NCBI GenBank assembly: GCA_949287065.1
Contig: CASEEV010000079.1
Location: 1-35,623, forward strand
Source of the DNA: an uncultured Collinsella sp.
Lineage (GTDB): Bacteria > Actinomycetota > Coriobacteriia > Coriobacteriales > Coriobacteriaceae
Direction: 5' to 3'
Length of the DNA stretch: 35,623 nucleotides
Positions 1-6,834 of the stretch are shown in pieces. Both the position numbers and the translations under genes were made by a program. Below the pieces are notes generated by a model. The model was not told the DNA's origin, did not search any database, and saw only the letters and a list, made by a program, of their open reading frames with translations. The stretch's first letter is position 1; each line of letters begins with the position of its first letter.

Positions 1-1
1 G

Positions 2-346
2 GGCGGCGAGGTCACGCCGCTGTTCTGCATCGGTTCTTCTCTGGGCGGATGGATCGGCGCGGTCTCGGGCATCGAGCCGAGCTTTTTGGCCGCGCTCGGC
101 CTTGTCTCGGTCTTTGGCGCCGCAACCAACGCGCCGCTCACCACCATCATGCTCGGCATCGACATGTTCGGCGGCGAGGCGGCGCCCTGGTTTGTGATGT
201 CGGCCTTCGTCAGCTACTTTGTGGCGGGCCACCGCGGCATCTACCCGGCGCAGCGCATCTTGGCCCCCAAGCGGCGCTCGCTTGCCGGCGACGCATCGCT
301 CACCGTAGGCCAGGCCATTGAGCGCCATGATCAGGAGCAGCTATGA
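2..346 (+). CDS. CLC-type anion channel/transporter, C-terminal part (5' end outside window)
   Basis: Only the last 114 codons are present, open from the window edge. The fragment begins with GGEVTPLF, at the place of the CLC family's GxFxP selectivity motif, and has hydrophobic helices around the conserved NAPLT segment and a GHRGIY tail. The GGEVTP form and the GHxGIY tail are what I recall from the bacterial CLC subfamily that includes the fluoride/proton antiporters (CLC-F). Fluoride specificity is therefore possible but unproven, because the gating glutamate region and N-terminal half lie outside the window. It would act in the cytoplasmic membrane. Its stop overlaps the next start as ATGA, so the two genes are translationally coupled. 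Confidence 0.85.
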   Translation, partial: GGEVTPLFCIGSSLGGWIGAVSGIEPSFLAALGLVSVFGAATNAPLTTIMLGIDMFGGEAAPWFVMSAFVSYFVAGHRGIYPAQRILAPKRRSLAGDASLTVGQAIERHDQEQL

Positions 347-1293
347 TCACGGAATTTGGACGTACCCGCATCATCGCAAATCCGCGTGCCCAGAGCGGCC
401 AGGGAGAGGCCGCCGCCCAGCGCCTGCAGAGGTTCCTGTCGCTCTACCTTCACGACGCAGAAGCCTTTGACCTGGTCTTTACCGAGAGGCCTCGCCATGC
501 CACCGAGCTGGCGGCGGCCTCGACCGACGTCGACACCGTCTGCGCCCTCGGCGGCGACGGCGTGATCCACGAGGTCGTGTGCGGCCTCATGCGCATACCC
601 GCCGCGCAACGCCCCGCGCTCGCGCTTCTCCCCGTTGGGTCGGGCAACGACTTTGCCCGCACGCTCGGCATCGAAGACTGGCACGGCAGCGACCTTGCGG
701 CGCTTCTGAGCTGCAAGAAGACTCGCGTCGACCTGATCCGCATCGAGCACGAGAGCGGTCTTGAGTTTGCCGTCGAGACCTTTGCCATCGGGCTCGACGC
801 CACCATTGGGCTCGGCGCCAACGAGGTCCGCAAGGGCTCCAAACTCGCGGGCGCGCCGCTTTACTTTGCAAGCGCGGCGAATGCCTTTGGCAAGAACTAC
901 CGCACCTACCCCATGACCGTGACGTTTGACGACGAGGAGCCGCGGCGCCTGCAGAGCATCGTCATGGCGGTGCAGAACGGCCCCACCTACGGCTCGGGAT
1001 TCCGCATCTGTCCCAGCGCCGACCCTGCCGACGGCCTCCTAGACGTCTGCTACGCCTGCGGCCCCTTCCCCCGGGCAAAGGCGCTCGGCATCTTTCTCGC
1101 CGCCAAACAAGGGCTTCATACGCGCTTCAAGCGCATCGAGATGCGACGGGTCAAGCGCGCTTCGTTTGATCTCGAAGCGCCCGACTACCCCATCGAGGCC
1201 GACGGGGAGCGCGTTTGCGCCCAGCATCTCGACGTCTCGGTCATGCCGAGTGAGCTCGTAGTCTTTCGCCCCCGCTCCGCCAAGCGCACCTAG
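343..1293 (+). CDS. YegS/DgkB-like lipid (diacylglycerol) kinase family protein
   Basis: This 316-residue protein has the size and order of the bacterial diacylglycerol-kinase-like family (YegS, BmrU, DgkB). An N-terminal IIANPRAQSG segment is followed by the nucleotide-binding GGDGVIHEVVCGL near residue 70 and PVGSGNDFARTLG near residue 98. The C-terminal half is the usual beta-sandwich. The family phosphorylates diacylglycerol or related lipids with ATP at the inner face of the membrane; the substrate here cannot be read from sequence. The ATG lies inside the upstream stop (ATGA), which implies coupled translation with the CLC gene. No terminator is obvious directly after it; an inverted repeat array begins about 30 bp downstream. 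Confidence 0.88.
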   Translation: MITEFGRTRIIANPRAQSGQGEAAAQRLQRFLSLYLHDAEAFDLVFTERPRHATELAAASTDVDTVCALGGDGVIHEVVCGLMRIPAAQRPALALLPVGSGNDFARTLGIEDWHGSDLAALLSCKKTRVDLIRIEHESGLEFAVETFAIGLDATIGLGANEVRKGSKLAGAPLYFASAANAFGKNYRTYPMTVTFDDEEPRRLQSIVMAVQNGPTYGSGFRICPSADPADGLLDVCYACGPFPRAKALGIFLAAKQGLHTRFKRIEMRRVKRASFDLEAPDYPIEADGERVCAQHLDVSVMPSELVVFRPRSAKRT

Positions 1294-1320
1294 CATCTGC
1301 ACGACACCCTGCCCATGTCC

Positions 1321-1454
1321 TACGCACCCGCGATCGCTCTACGCATCCCCGATCGCTTGACGCAAACGCGATCGCTTACGGACGTTTTTCTCGCCCTAAG
1401 CGATCGTAGTTGCGTCAAACGAACGTAAGTGCGTAGAGCGACCGTATTTGCGCA
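1321..1454. repeat. Inverted array of 19-bp tandem repeats (two ~61-bp arms)
   Basis: The left arm (1321-1381) holds tandem 19-bp units starting at 1330, 1349 and 1368, with core CGATCGCTTGACGCA plus a variable 3-4 bp joint. A half unit precedes them. The right arm (1394-1454) holds three units in the opposite orientation at 1398, 1417 and 1436. Aligning one arm with the reverse complement of the other gives 45 matches in 61 positions by hand; mismatches fall mainly in the joints. The 12-bp centre contains TTTTT. The element could form a large cruciform or RNA hairpin. Function unknown. Confidence 0.8.
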
Positions 1455-1532
1455 GAACCTGAGGCTGCATCCAATCTCAGCACCGCCGGGCAACTGGATA
1501 CCGGTCGAGAAGCGCAAGCCTCGCACGCAACG

Positions 1533-1567
1533 CAAAAGAGGCCGGCCTCATAAGAAGCCGGCCCCTT
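1533..1567 (-). terminator. Intrinsic terminator of ptsI
   Basis: Read on the - strand, an 11-bp stem ending GGCCGGC/GCCGGCC with a 10-nt loop is followed by CTCTTTT. It starts about 35 bp after the enzyme I stop codon. Confidence 0.85.
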
Positions 1568-1597
1568 GGGGCAACCTATGCGAGCCGAGAAGCGCTC

Positions 1598-3310
1598 TTA
1601 GCGAGCGGCCTCCATAAGGGCTGCCTTGACCTCGTCGGCCGTGTCGAGCTGCATGACCTTGGCCTCGAGGGCGTCGGCGTCGGCCTTGGACCACTGCGAG
1701 ATGGCCTTGCGGGTCTTGAGGACGCTCGGAGCGGAAACCGAGAACTCCTCCATGCCCCAGCTGATCAGCAGCGGGGTGAGCAGCGGGTCAGCCGCGGCCT
1801 CGCCGCACATACCGACCATGATGCCTTCCTTGACGCCGTTCACGATGATGTTCTTGATGGCGCGCAGGACCGCCGGGTAGTACCAGCTGTAGAGATAGGC
1901 GACCTTGTCGTTGCCGCGGTCGGAAGCCATGGTGTAGCCGGTCAGGTCGTTGGTACCGATGGAGAAGAAGTCGGCCTCCTTGGCGAGAATGTCGGCGATG
2001 TTGGCGGCGGCCGCCGTCTCCATCATGATGCCGACCTCGATGTTCTCGTTGAACTTGCGACCCTCTTCGGCGAGCTCCTTCTTGCAGGTCTCGACGAGCT
2101 CCTTGACCTGGCGCAGCTCCTCAACGCAGGTCACGAGCGGCACCATGATCTTGATGTCGCCGAAAGCGCTGGCGCGCAGCAGAGCGCGGAGCTGGACCTT
2201 GTACTCGTCGGCGTTGTCGAGGCAGTAACGCACGGCGCGGTAACCCATGAAGGGGTTGTCTTCCTTCTGCAGCTTGAGGTACGGGATCTCCTTGTCGCCG
2301 CCCACGTCGAGCGTGCGGATGATAACCGGGGCGCCCTTGAGGGTCGTCGCGACCTTGCGATAGGCGTCGAACTGCTCGTCCTCGCTCGGGAGCTCCTTGG
2401 CGTCCATGAACAGGAACTCGGAGCGGAAAAGCCCGATGGCCTCGCAGTCATGGTCGACCGCGGTCTTGGCGTCCTCGGGGTTGCCGATGTTGCAGGCGAG
2501 GGTCTTCTTGTCGCCGTCGGCGGTCACCGTGGGCTTGCCGCGATACGCCTCGAGCGCGCGCTTCTCGTCGGCGTAGTCCTGAGCGCGCTTCCGGTAGTCC
2601 TCGAGCATCTGGTCGTCGGGATCGTGGATGACGTGCCCGTTGATACCGTCGACGATGACCGTGTCTCCGTTGAGCAGGGCGCCGCAGGCGTTGGCAACCG
2701 AGAGAACCGCCGGGATCTCGAGAGCGCGGGCGATGATGGCGGAGTGCGACGTACGGCCGCCGACCTCGGTGACCACACCGGCAACGTTCTCTTTGTCGAT
2801 GGTGGCGGTCATGGACGGCGTGAGGTCGTGCACGACCACGATGCTACCCGCAGGCAGAACCGACAGATCGACAACGTCCTTGCCGAGCAGCTCGGCGAGG
2901 ATGCCCGTGCGAATATCGGCGATGTCAGCAGCGCGCAGGCGGAACATCTCGTCCTCCATGCTGAGGAACATGTTCTCGAACATGGTGCTGGTGTCAACCA
3001 GGGCCTTCTCGGCGCAAGCACCGCCGTCGATGGCGGTGTTGATGCCGTCGACGAGACCCGGATCCTGAGCGAGCATGATGTGGCCCATCATGATCTCGGC
3101 CTCGTTCTCGCCGACCGTCACCTTCATGCGCTCAGCCTGGGCCTCGGTCTTCTTGCAGAAGACCTCGAGGGCCTGCTGATAGCGGGTCTTCTCCGCCGCA
3201 GTGTCCTCAACCGCATGCGGCTCGAAGCTCAGGTCGGGCTCGACGGCTAGCACAACTTTGCCGATGCCAATGCCCTCGGAGGCGTTGACGCCCTCGTACA
3301 TGCTGTACAT
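1598..3310 (-). CDS. ptsI: PTS enzyme I (phosphoenolpyruvate-protein phosphotransferase)
   Basis: This cytoplasmic enzyme takes phosphate from phosphoenolpyruvate and passes it to HPr, the first step for all PTS sugars. The 570 residues match the family length. The phosphorylated histidine is His189 in GGRTSHSAIIARA. The PEP-binding signature FFSIGTNDLTGYTMASDRG and the catalytic cysteine in MVGMCGEAA lie in the C-terminal barrel. I start at the ATG encoding MYSMYEGV because GGAGAGGA sits just upstream; an in-frame ATG 45 bp further up falls inside the preceding terminator. ptsH lies 100 bp upstream with an intrinsic terminator between, so expression presumably depends on read-through. Confidence 0.96.
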   Translation of the reverse strand: MYSMYEGVNASEGIGIGKVVLAVEPDLSFEPHAVEDTAAEKTRYQQALEVFCKKTEAQAERMKVTVGENEAEIMMGHIMLAQDPGLVDGINTAIDGGACAEKALVDTSTMFENMFLSMEDEMFRLRAADIADIRTGILAELLGKDVVDLSVLPAGSIVVVHDLTPSMTATIDKENVAGVVTEVGGRTSHSAIIARALEIPAVLSVANACGALLNGDTVIVDGINGHVIHDPDDQMLEDYRKRAQDYADEKRALEAYRGKPTVTADGDKKTLACNIGNPEDAKTAVDHDCEAIGLFRSEFLFMDAKELPSEDEQFDAYRKVATTLKGAPVIIRTLDVGGDKEIPYLKLQKEDNPFMGYRAVRYCLDNADEYKVQLRALLRASAFGDIKIMVPLVTCVEELRQVKELVETCKKELAEEGRKFNENIEVGIMMETAAAANIADILAKEADFFSIGTNDLTGYTMASDRGNDKVAYLYSWYYPAVLRAIKNIIVNGVKEGIMVGMCGEAAADPLLTPLLISWGMEEFSVSAPSVLKTRKAISQWSKADADALEAKVMQLDTADEVKAALMEAAR

Positions 3311-3327
3311 CTTTAGTCCTCTCCCTA

Positions 3328-3369
3328 AAGAAAAAATGAACGGGCGTCCACGCATGCGCGGACGCCCGT
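3328..3369 (-). terminator. Intercistronic intrinsic terminator between ptsH and ptsI
   Basis: On the - strand the inverted repeat ACGGGCGTCC/GGACGCCCGT (10 bp, loop of about 10) is followed by TCATTTTTTCTTT. The T-tract ends about 18 bp before the ptsI start, leaving little room for a separate promoter. It would let HPr be made in excess over enzyme I. Confidence 0.85.
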
Positions 3370-3410
3370 ACCAAAACCTGGTTTAACGCAGCGAGGCCAC
3401 GCTCAGAGAG

Positions 3411-3674
3411 TTACTCGCCGAGACCGCTCTTGATGAGCTCGATGGCGGAAGCCAGAGCCTCAGCCTCGTCAGCGCCGTCGCAGCGAACCTCAACCTCAGT
3501 GCCACAGGGGATGCCAGCAGCCATGAGAGCCATGGGGGACTTGCCGTTGACCTCCTTGTCGGGCGTGACGACGGTCACGTCGCAGGAGAACTTGCCCATA
3601 GCGGAAGCGAACATACCAGCAGGACGCATGTGGAGACCCTGGGGGTTGACGAGCGTAACCTTCTCAGAAACCAT
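3411..3674 (-). CDS. ptsH: Phosphocarrier protein HPr
   Basis: This 87-residue protein accepts phosphate from enzyme I on His15 (context NPQGLHMRPAG) and hands it to EIIA domains. Ser46 (GKSPMALM), the regulatory site of HPr kinase in Gram-positive bacteria, is present, although the following residue, usually hydrophobic (Ile or Leu), is Pro here. The ATG at 3674 is preceded by AAGGAG at the right distance; the open frame upstream codes for nothing HPr-like. It is followed by a terminator and ptsI and preceded, after about 255 bp, by the PfkB kinase gene with its own terminator. Confidence 0.96.
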   Translation of the reverse strand: MVSEKVTLVNPQGLHMRPAGMFASAMGKFSCDVTVVTPDKEVNGKSPMALMAAGIPCGTEVEVRCDGADEAEALASAIELIKSGLGE

Positions 3675-3853
3675 CTTAAACTCCTTCGTTGCACTTTCGA
3701 TCGCCATAAGGGGCGTATGCCCCGATGACACCTGGGGACACTCCGTCCCGCACTCCTATAGAATAAACCGTACGTCAAGATCCATCCCTGTCATTTCTTT
3801 GCAAGGACGGTTACGCACGGGGAACGGCGCGGGCCGTAGGAACCACCGTGCAT

Positions 3854-3895
3854 AAAAGAAGACGCACAGCGGCAATTTTACCCGCTATGCGCCTT
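3854..3895 (-). terminator. Intrinsic terminator of fruK-like gene
   Basis: Stem CGCATAGCGG/CCGCTGTGCG with one G-T pair and a 9-nt loop, followed on the - strand by TCTTCTTTTATG. On the + strand the stem is followed by CCTTTTTAT, so it may act both ways. It separates the kinase from ptsH. Confidence 0.8.
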
Positions 3896-3930
3896 TTTAT
3901 GCCGATATTTTAGAAAAAGGGCGGCGAAAC

Positions 3931-4839
3931 TTACAGCCCCTGCTCCTCCATCATCTGGCAGACCTCTTCGATCTTCTCGCGCGTGGCCATCCCCTGGCTG
4001 AACGCCGTAGCGGAGCCGCAGGCAGAGGCGTAGCGGAGAGCCTCCTCGTAGGACTTGCCCCAGTCAACAGCTGCCAGGAAGCCCGCGAGAACCGCGTCGC
4101 CGGCACCGGTGGTGTTGACGACCTCGCCCTTGACGGCGCGCACGATATGCTCCTTGCCGTCGGAGTCGACCAGGCAAGAGCCAAGGCCGCCGCAGGAGAC
4201 GATGACGTTCTGGGCGCCCATCTCATGCAGCTTGTGGGCGTAGGGCAGGCACTCCTCGGGGGTGTCAATGGCAACCTCGAAGATATCGCCGACCTCATGG
4301 TTGTTCGGCTTGATGAGGAAGGGCTTGCACTTGAGCGAGCGGACCAGCAGGTCGCCCACGGCATCGACGACGTAGCGGATGCCGCGGCCATCGAACTGCT
4401 CCATGATGCTCGCGTAGGTGTCCTGGGGCAGCGAGCTGGGAACCGAGCCGTTGAGCACGAGGGTGTCGCCCTCGATAAGACGCTCGAGCTTGTCCATCAG
4501 GACGCCGTACTTCTCGTGGCTGATGTGCGGGCCCGCGCCGTTGATGCGGGTCTCGTCGATCTTGATGTTGATGCGCGTAGCGCCCTCGTCGAGCCAAATC
4601 AGGTCGGTGACCATGCCGGCCTCGTGCAGGGTGTCCTCGATGAAGCGGCCGGAGAAGCCGGCGATGAAGCCCATGCAGATGTTCGGAACGTTGAGGTTCG
4701 ACAGAACCGCCGAAACATCGAGGCCCTTGCCGCCGAACGAGAAGTCCTCGTGGGTCGAGCGGTTAGTGCGCCCCACCACGAAGGTCTTGGGGTGCATAAC
4801 GTAGTCGATGGCCGGATTGAACGTAACGGTGTAAATCAC
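3931..4839 (-). CDS. fruK: 1-phosphofructokinase/tagatose-6-phosphate kinase (PfkB family)
   Basis: The PfkB-family kinase (302 residues) phosphorylates a sugar phosphate with ATP; the MIYTVTFNPAIDYV start is typical of 1-phosphofructokinase (FruK) and LacC. The substrate loop reads FGGKGLDVS, where FruK usually has GGKGINVS. The ATP/anion site NTTGAGDAVLAGF carries the catalytic Asp248. I chose the GTG start because GGGAGGA lies 5 bp before it and the protein then begins exactly at the family's N-terminus; the open frame reaches an ATG 33 bp upstream. An orphan EIIA gene is the nearest upstream neighbour, which fits a fructose or tagatose role, but no matching EIIBC is in view. Confidence 0.88.
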   Translation of the reverse strand: MIYTVTFNPAIDYVMHPKTFVVGRTNRSTHEDFSFGGKGLDVSAVLSNLNVPNICMGFIAGFSGRFIEDTLHEAGMVTDLIWLDEGATRINIKIDETRINGAGPHISHEKYGVLMDKLERLIEGDTLVLNGSVPSSLPQDTYASIMEQFDGRGIRYVVDAVGDLLVRSLKCKPFLIKPNNHEVGDIFEVAIDTPEECLPYAHKLHEMGAQNVIVSCGGLGSCLVDSDGKEHIVRAVKGEVVNTTGAGDAVLAGFLAAVDWGKSYEEALRYASACGSATAFSQGMATREKIEEVCQMMEEQGL

Positions 4840-4986
4840 TTTGTCCTCCCGCAGACGTGATTTATGGTTCATCGGACATTATGCCCAAACAAACGTACTC
4901 GTAAGATTCTAATGAAAAAGAATCGGCAGTACCAGCATTAATTATGGCGAACGGCGGCATTTTTACCCGTAGCTTACGCCTGAGCC
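4840..4986 (-). promoter_or_regulatory. fruK upstream gap with weak promoter-like and dyad elements
   Basis: On the - strand there is a 6-bp dyad (GATTCT, 8-nt loop, AGAATC) and, nearer fruK, a -10-like CATAAT in an AT-rich stretch. No convincing -35 box at normal spacing is visible. It may be only the spacer of an EIIA-fruK operon. Confidence 0.3.
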
Positions 4987-5439
4987 CTACAGGCACGACG
5001 CTACCACGCGGGCTACCTCCATAGGCGTTGCCGCTGCCTTGAGGCGGGCGCGAAAATCGGCGTCGAGCAGCTCAACGGCAATGGGCGAAAGCAGCGTGCG
5101 CGACTCCTCGGGAGCTGCTCCGCCCGGGATGAAGAGCGCCACGACCGTGTCGACGGGCGTGCCGTCGAGGGTCGACCACGAGCTCATGCCCTCGGGGATC
5201 CGCACGACGAAGATCGCCGGATGCACAACGGCGTCGGTGTAGGCATGGGGAATGGCCACGCCCTCCATGAGGGCCGTGGATCCCTCTTCCTCGCGCTTGA
5301 GAAGCGACGCGAGCACGGAGGCAGTGTCAGTTGCGACGCCGAGCTTGGCCGCCTGCTCAGAAAGGAACGTGAGCAGGGTCAACGGCGTTGCGAACGACTG
5401 ATTCATAAAGATCTGCGCGGTATCTACCACATGCTCCAC
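4987..5439 (-). CDS. Orphan PTS EIIA protein, fructose/mannitol type (PTS_EIIA_2)
   Basis: A single EIIA domain of 150 residues. The phosphorylated histidine is His65 in GVAIPHAYTDAV, the motif of the fructose/mannitol/nitrogen-PTS family. It would take phosphate from HPr and pass it to an EIIB, or act as a regulator, since no EIIB or EIIC is adjacent. I start at a GTG preceded by GAGGGGAG; an in-frame ATG at 5502 lies nearer the tRNA with no good ribosome site, and an internal ATG (5406) is also possible. It follows tRNA-Arg on the same strand and precedes the PfkB kinase by 147 bp. Confidence 0.85.
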   Translation of the reverse strand: MEHVVDTAQIFMNQSFATPLTLLTFLSEQAAKLGVATDTASVLASLLKREEEGSTALMEGVAIPHAYTDAVVHPAIFVVRIPEGMSSWSTLDGTPVDTVVALFIPGGAAPEESRTLLSPIAVELLDADFRARLKAAATPMEVARVVASCL

Positions 5440-5515
5440 GAGGCGTCTCCCCTCTTCACGGATGACGGAGTACGCCGCGCGGCACACACGCGGCGCGGGC
5501 ACGGCAAAAAGCCGC

Positions 5516-5592
5516 TGGTGCGCCCGGGGAGATTCGAACTCCCGACCTTGAGATTAGAAGTCTCCTGCTCTATCCAGCTGAGCTACGGGCGC
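5516..5592 (-). tRNA. tRNA-Arg (anticodon TCT)
   Basis: On the - strand the acceptor GCGCCCG pairs with CGGGCGC. The D-arm begins GCTCAGCTGG, the anticodon loop is CTTCTAA (TCT) and the T-loop is TTCGAAT. Discriminator A and CCA are encoded (5516-5519). No clear terminator separates it from the downstream EIIA gene; a GC-rich dyad lies at about 5471-5497 without a T-tract. Confidence 0.95.
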
Positions 5593-5602
5593 AGACTATT
5601 CC

Positions 5603-5608
5603 ATTATA
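5603..5608 (-). promoter_or_regulatory. -10 box for tRNA-Arg
   Basis: A perfect TATAAT on the - strand lies 11 bp before the mature tRNA 5' end. A weak -35 (TTCGGG) lies 17 bp further up. Confidence 0.6.
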
Positions 5609-5911
5609 GCCAAGTTACGGCCAAGCCCGAAGAGAGATCTAAGAAGACTCGGTTCTCCCGAGCCGACAGACAGATGGCGCCGCCCCGGTTCTTGCCGCGG
5701 TCCTTGTCTCGCCAAGGGCGGCGAGCGCCGGCATTACCGGAAGGCGTGCTGCCCTGCCCCTTGCGCGACATCGTAAGATCGGCGACCGTGCGACATCGTG
5801 CAAGCCAACGCGGATGTGAAGACCGTTGCCGCAAGACTCACCTTTGCCTCATGGCCCGTGCAGGACAGGGCGGACGATAGGATCCCACCGCTGAACAGAC
5901 AGTAAGAAATT

Positions 5912-6034
5912 CTCGTTTTTCTCGATCGAATAACAACAGACATGAGCAGATGCTCGTTTTTCGACAGAAAAGTGAGGTTTTGCCAATGTCTATGAGATAT
6001 TCAGGCTGCAAAACGAGGTTTTCTCAATGTCTGT
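5912..6034. repeat. Degenerate 41-bp periodic repeat
   Basis: CTCGTTTTTC occurs at 5912 and 5953, and GAGGTTTTnnCAATGTCT (two mismatches) at 5974 and 6015; both pairs are exactly 41 bp apart. AAAACGAG, the inverted form of CTCGTTTT, occurs at 6010, and ACAGACATGAG near 5938 resembles the reverse complement of the CTCAATGTCTGT at 6023. This looks like a decayed, rearranged intergenic repeat. Confidence 0.6.
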
Positions 6035-6223
6035 CTTGCGAGGCCTCGCACCCCCACGCCCATCGTCCCCTCTTGGGAGAGATGCGCACAGATGCCCCCT
6101 GCCCGCCGCAAGCAGTTCTCGTATCCTCCCGCTTTGGGTGAGAGTAACGCACGCAAGATCCTCAAACTCCTGAAATGAGGAGAAATAGCCGTCGTATACG
6201 CCCGTATATTTTCGAGATCATAA

Positions 6224-6260
6224 CAAAAAAGCTCAGGCACCTTAACAAGGTGTCTGAGCT
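6224..6260 (-). terminator. Strong intrinsic terminator after tRNA remnants
   Basis: A 14-bp stem from AGCTCAGACACCTT to AAGGTGCCTGAGCT (one G-T pair) with a 3-nt loop, followed by TTTTTTG on the - strand. It lies just beyond a truncated copy of the tRNA-Lys 3' end. Confidence 0.85.
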
Positions 6261-6268
6261 GCTGTTTC

Positions 6269-6293
6269 AATGGGTGGGCCGTCAGGGGTTCGA
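6269..6293 (-). repeat. 25-bp duplicate of the tRNA-Lys 3' end
   Basis: The 25 bp are identical to 6454-6478, covering the acceptor 3' strand and part of the T-arm of tRNA-Lys plus 6 bp outside. The copy stops inside the T-loop (GGTTCGA) and continues into unrelated GC-rich DNA, so it is a fragment and not a tRNA. It resembles the att-type footprint left when an element integrates at a tRNA 3' end, or a decayed tandem duplication. Confidence 0.75.
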
Positions 6294-6378
6294 CGTGCGC
6301 CTGGCGGCGCCCGCGGCCGCTCAGGCGCTCCGCGCCCTCGCGCGCTCGCTGCGGATGCTCCGCATCCGCTTTACGCTC

Positions 6379-6414
6379 GCGCCCCCAGTGGGGTTCGAAC
6401 CCATGGTAGGGCGC
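6379..6414 (-). pseudogene. tRNA 3'-half remnant (T-arm with paired flanks)
   Basis: On the - strand the segment contains a T-arm (TGGG, TTCGAA loop, CCCA), enclosed by GCGCCC and GGGCGC which also pair. No D-arm or anticodon arm precedes it, so it is not a tRNA gene. The T-arm differs from those of the three complete tRNAs here, which suggests it came from another tRNA. Confidence 0.55.
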
Positions 6415-6420
6415 AATAAA

Positions 6421-6445
6421 GAAAAAACCTCGCCAGAAGCGAGGT
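6421..6445 (-). terminator. Intrinsic terminator of the tRNA-His/tRNA-Lys unit
   Basis: Stem CCTCGC/GCGAGG with a 5-nt loop, followed by TTTTTTCTTT on the - strand. It begins about 15 bp after the 3' end of tRNA-Lys. Confidence 0.85.
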
Positions 6446-6459
6446 GGTAATCAAATGGG

Positions 6460-6532
<73 letters not shown>

Positions 6533-6550
6533 ATATGTTGCAAACGATAC

Positions 6551-6627
6551 TGGGGTGGGTACAGGGACTCGAACCCTGGACCTACGGGACCACAACCCGT
6601 CGCTCTGCCAACTGAGCTACACCCACC
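6551..6627 (-). tRNA. tRNA-His (anticodon GTG)
   Basis: The anticodon loop TTGTGGT gives GTG. The acceptor GTGGGTG pairs with TACCCAC. The discriminator is C and the base before position 1 is G, matching the extra G-1:C73 pair specific to tRNA-His. CCA is encoded. Confidence 0.95.
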
Positions 6628-6660
6628 GTGTGGAACACCCCAGCGCGATTGCGCTTGATC

Positions 6661-6689
6661 ATTATTGACCAGACGCCCGCATAACGCAA
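6661..6689 (-). promoter_or_regulatory. Promoter of the tRNA-His/tRNA-Lys operon
   Basis: On the - strand TTGCGT is followed after exactly 17 bp by AATAAT. The -10 box lies about 33 bp before the mature end of tRNA-His. Confidence 0.65.
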
Positions 6690-6763
6690 GACCTTTTTTC
6701 GAGAAACTTTGCCCGTCTCTACAGGTCCACCATACGGCCAGCTCAGACGGGGCGACCACCCGC

Positions 6764-6809
6764 AAAAAGACGCCGCGCTCCGTGCGTGCGGGCACGAAAG
6801 CGCGGCGTC
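6764..6809 (-). terminator. Intrinsic terminator of galU
   Basis: Stem GACGCCGCGC/GCGCGGCGTC with a 21-nt loop, then TTTTT on the - strand, 26 bp after the galU stop. Confidence 0.85.
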
Positions 6810-6834
6810 GTGCAAGCGAGAAGAGCGGATTCCC

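Larger units (their letters stand above)
5593..6268. other. Gene-free region upstream of tRNA-Arg
   Basis: No convincing reading frame is present. The half nearer tRNA-Arg carries its promoter. Positions 5912-6034 carry a degenerate 41-bp periodic repeat, a palindrome GCGAGGCCTCGC lies at 6038-6049, and an intrinsic terminator lies at 6224-6260. Base composition around 5900-6030 is clearly more AT-rich than the surrounding genes. Confidence 0.6.

Noticed and set aside
1330-1410. Relation of GCGATCGC to the cyanobacterial HIP1 palindrome
   Set aside because: The octamer is short and here is part of a longer 16-bp core; other genome content is not cyanobacterial.
1330-1454. CRISPR-like array of short repeats
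   Set aside because: Units are 19 bp with only 3-4 bp variable joints, and they invert in the middle. CRISPR repeats and spacers are longer and in one orientation, and no cas gene is present.
2450-3250. 266-codon open frame on the + strand opposite ptsI
   Set aside because: It lies fully antisense to a clearly conserved enzyme I gene. Its product is a repetitive Val/Gly/Asp/His-rich shadow with no ribosome site.
3700-3790. Consensus promoter for ptsH
   Set aside because: TTGACG and TATTCT/CTATAG are present on the - strand but at 10-12 bp spacing, too short for a sigma-70 type promoter; no better pair was found.
6379-6414. A fourth complete tRNA gene
   Set aside because: There is a T-arm but no D-arm or anticodon arm within tRNA length on either strand, so it is recorded as a remnant.
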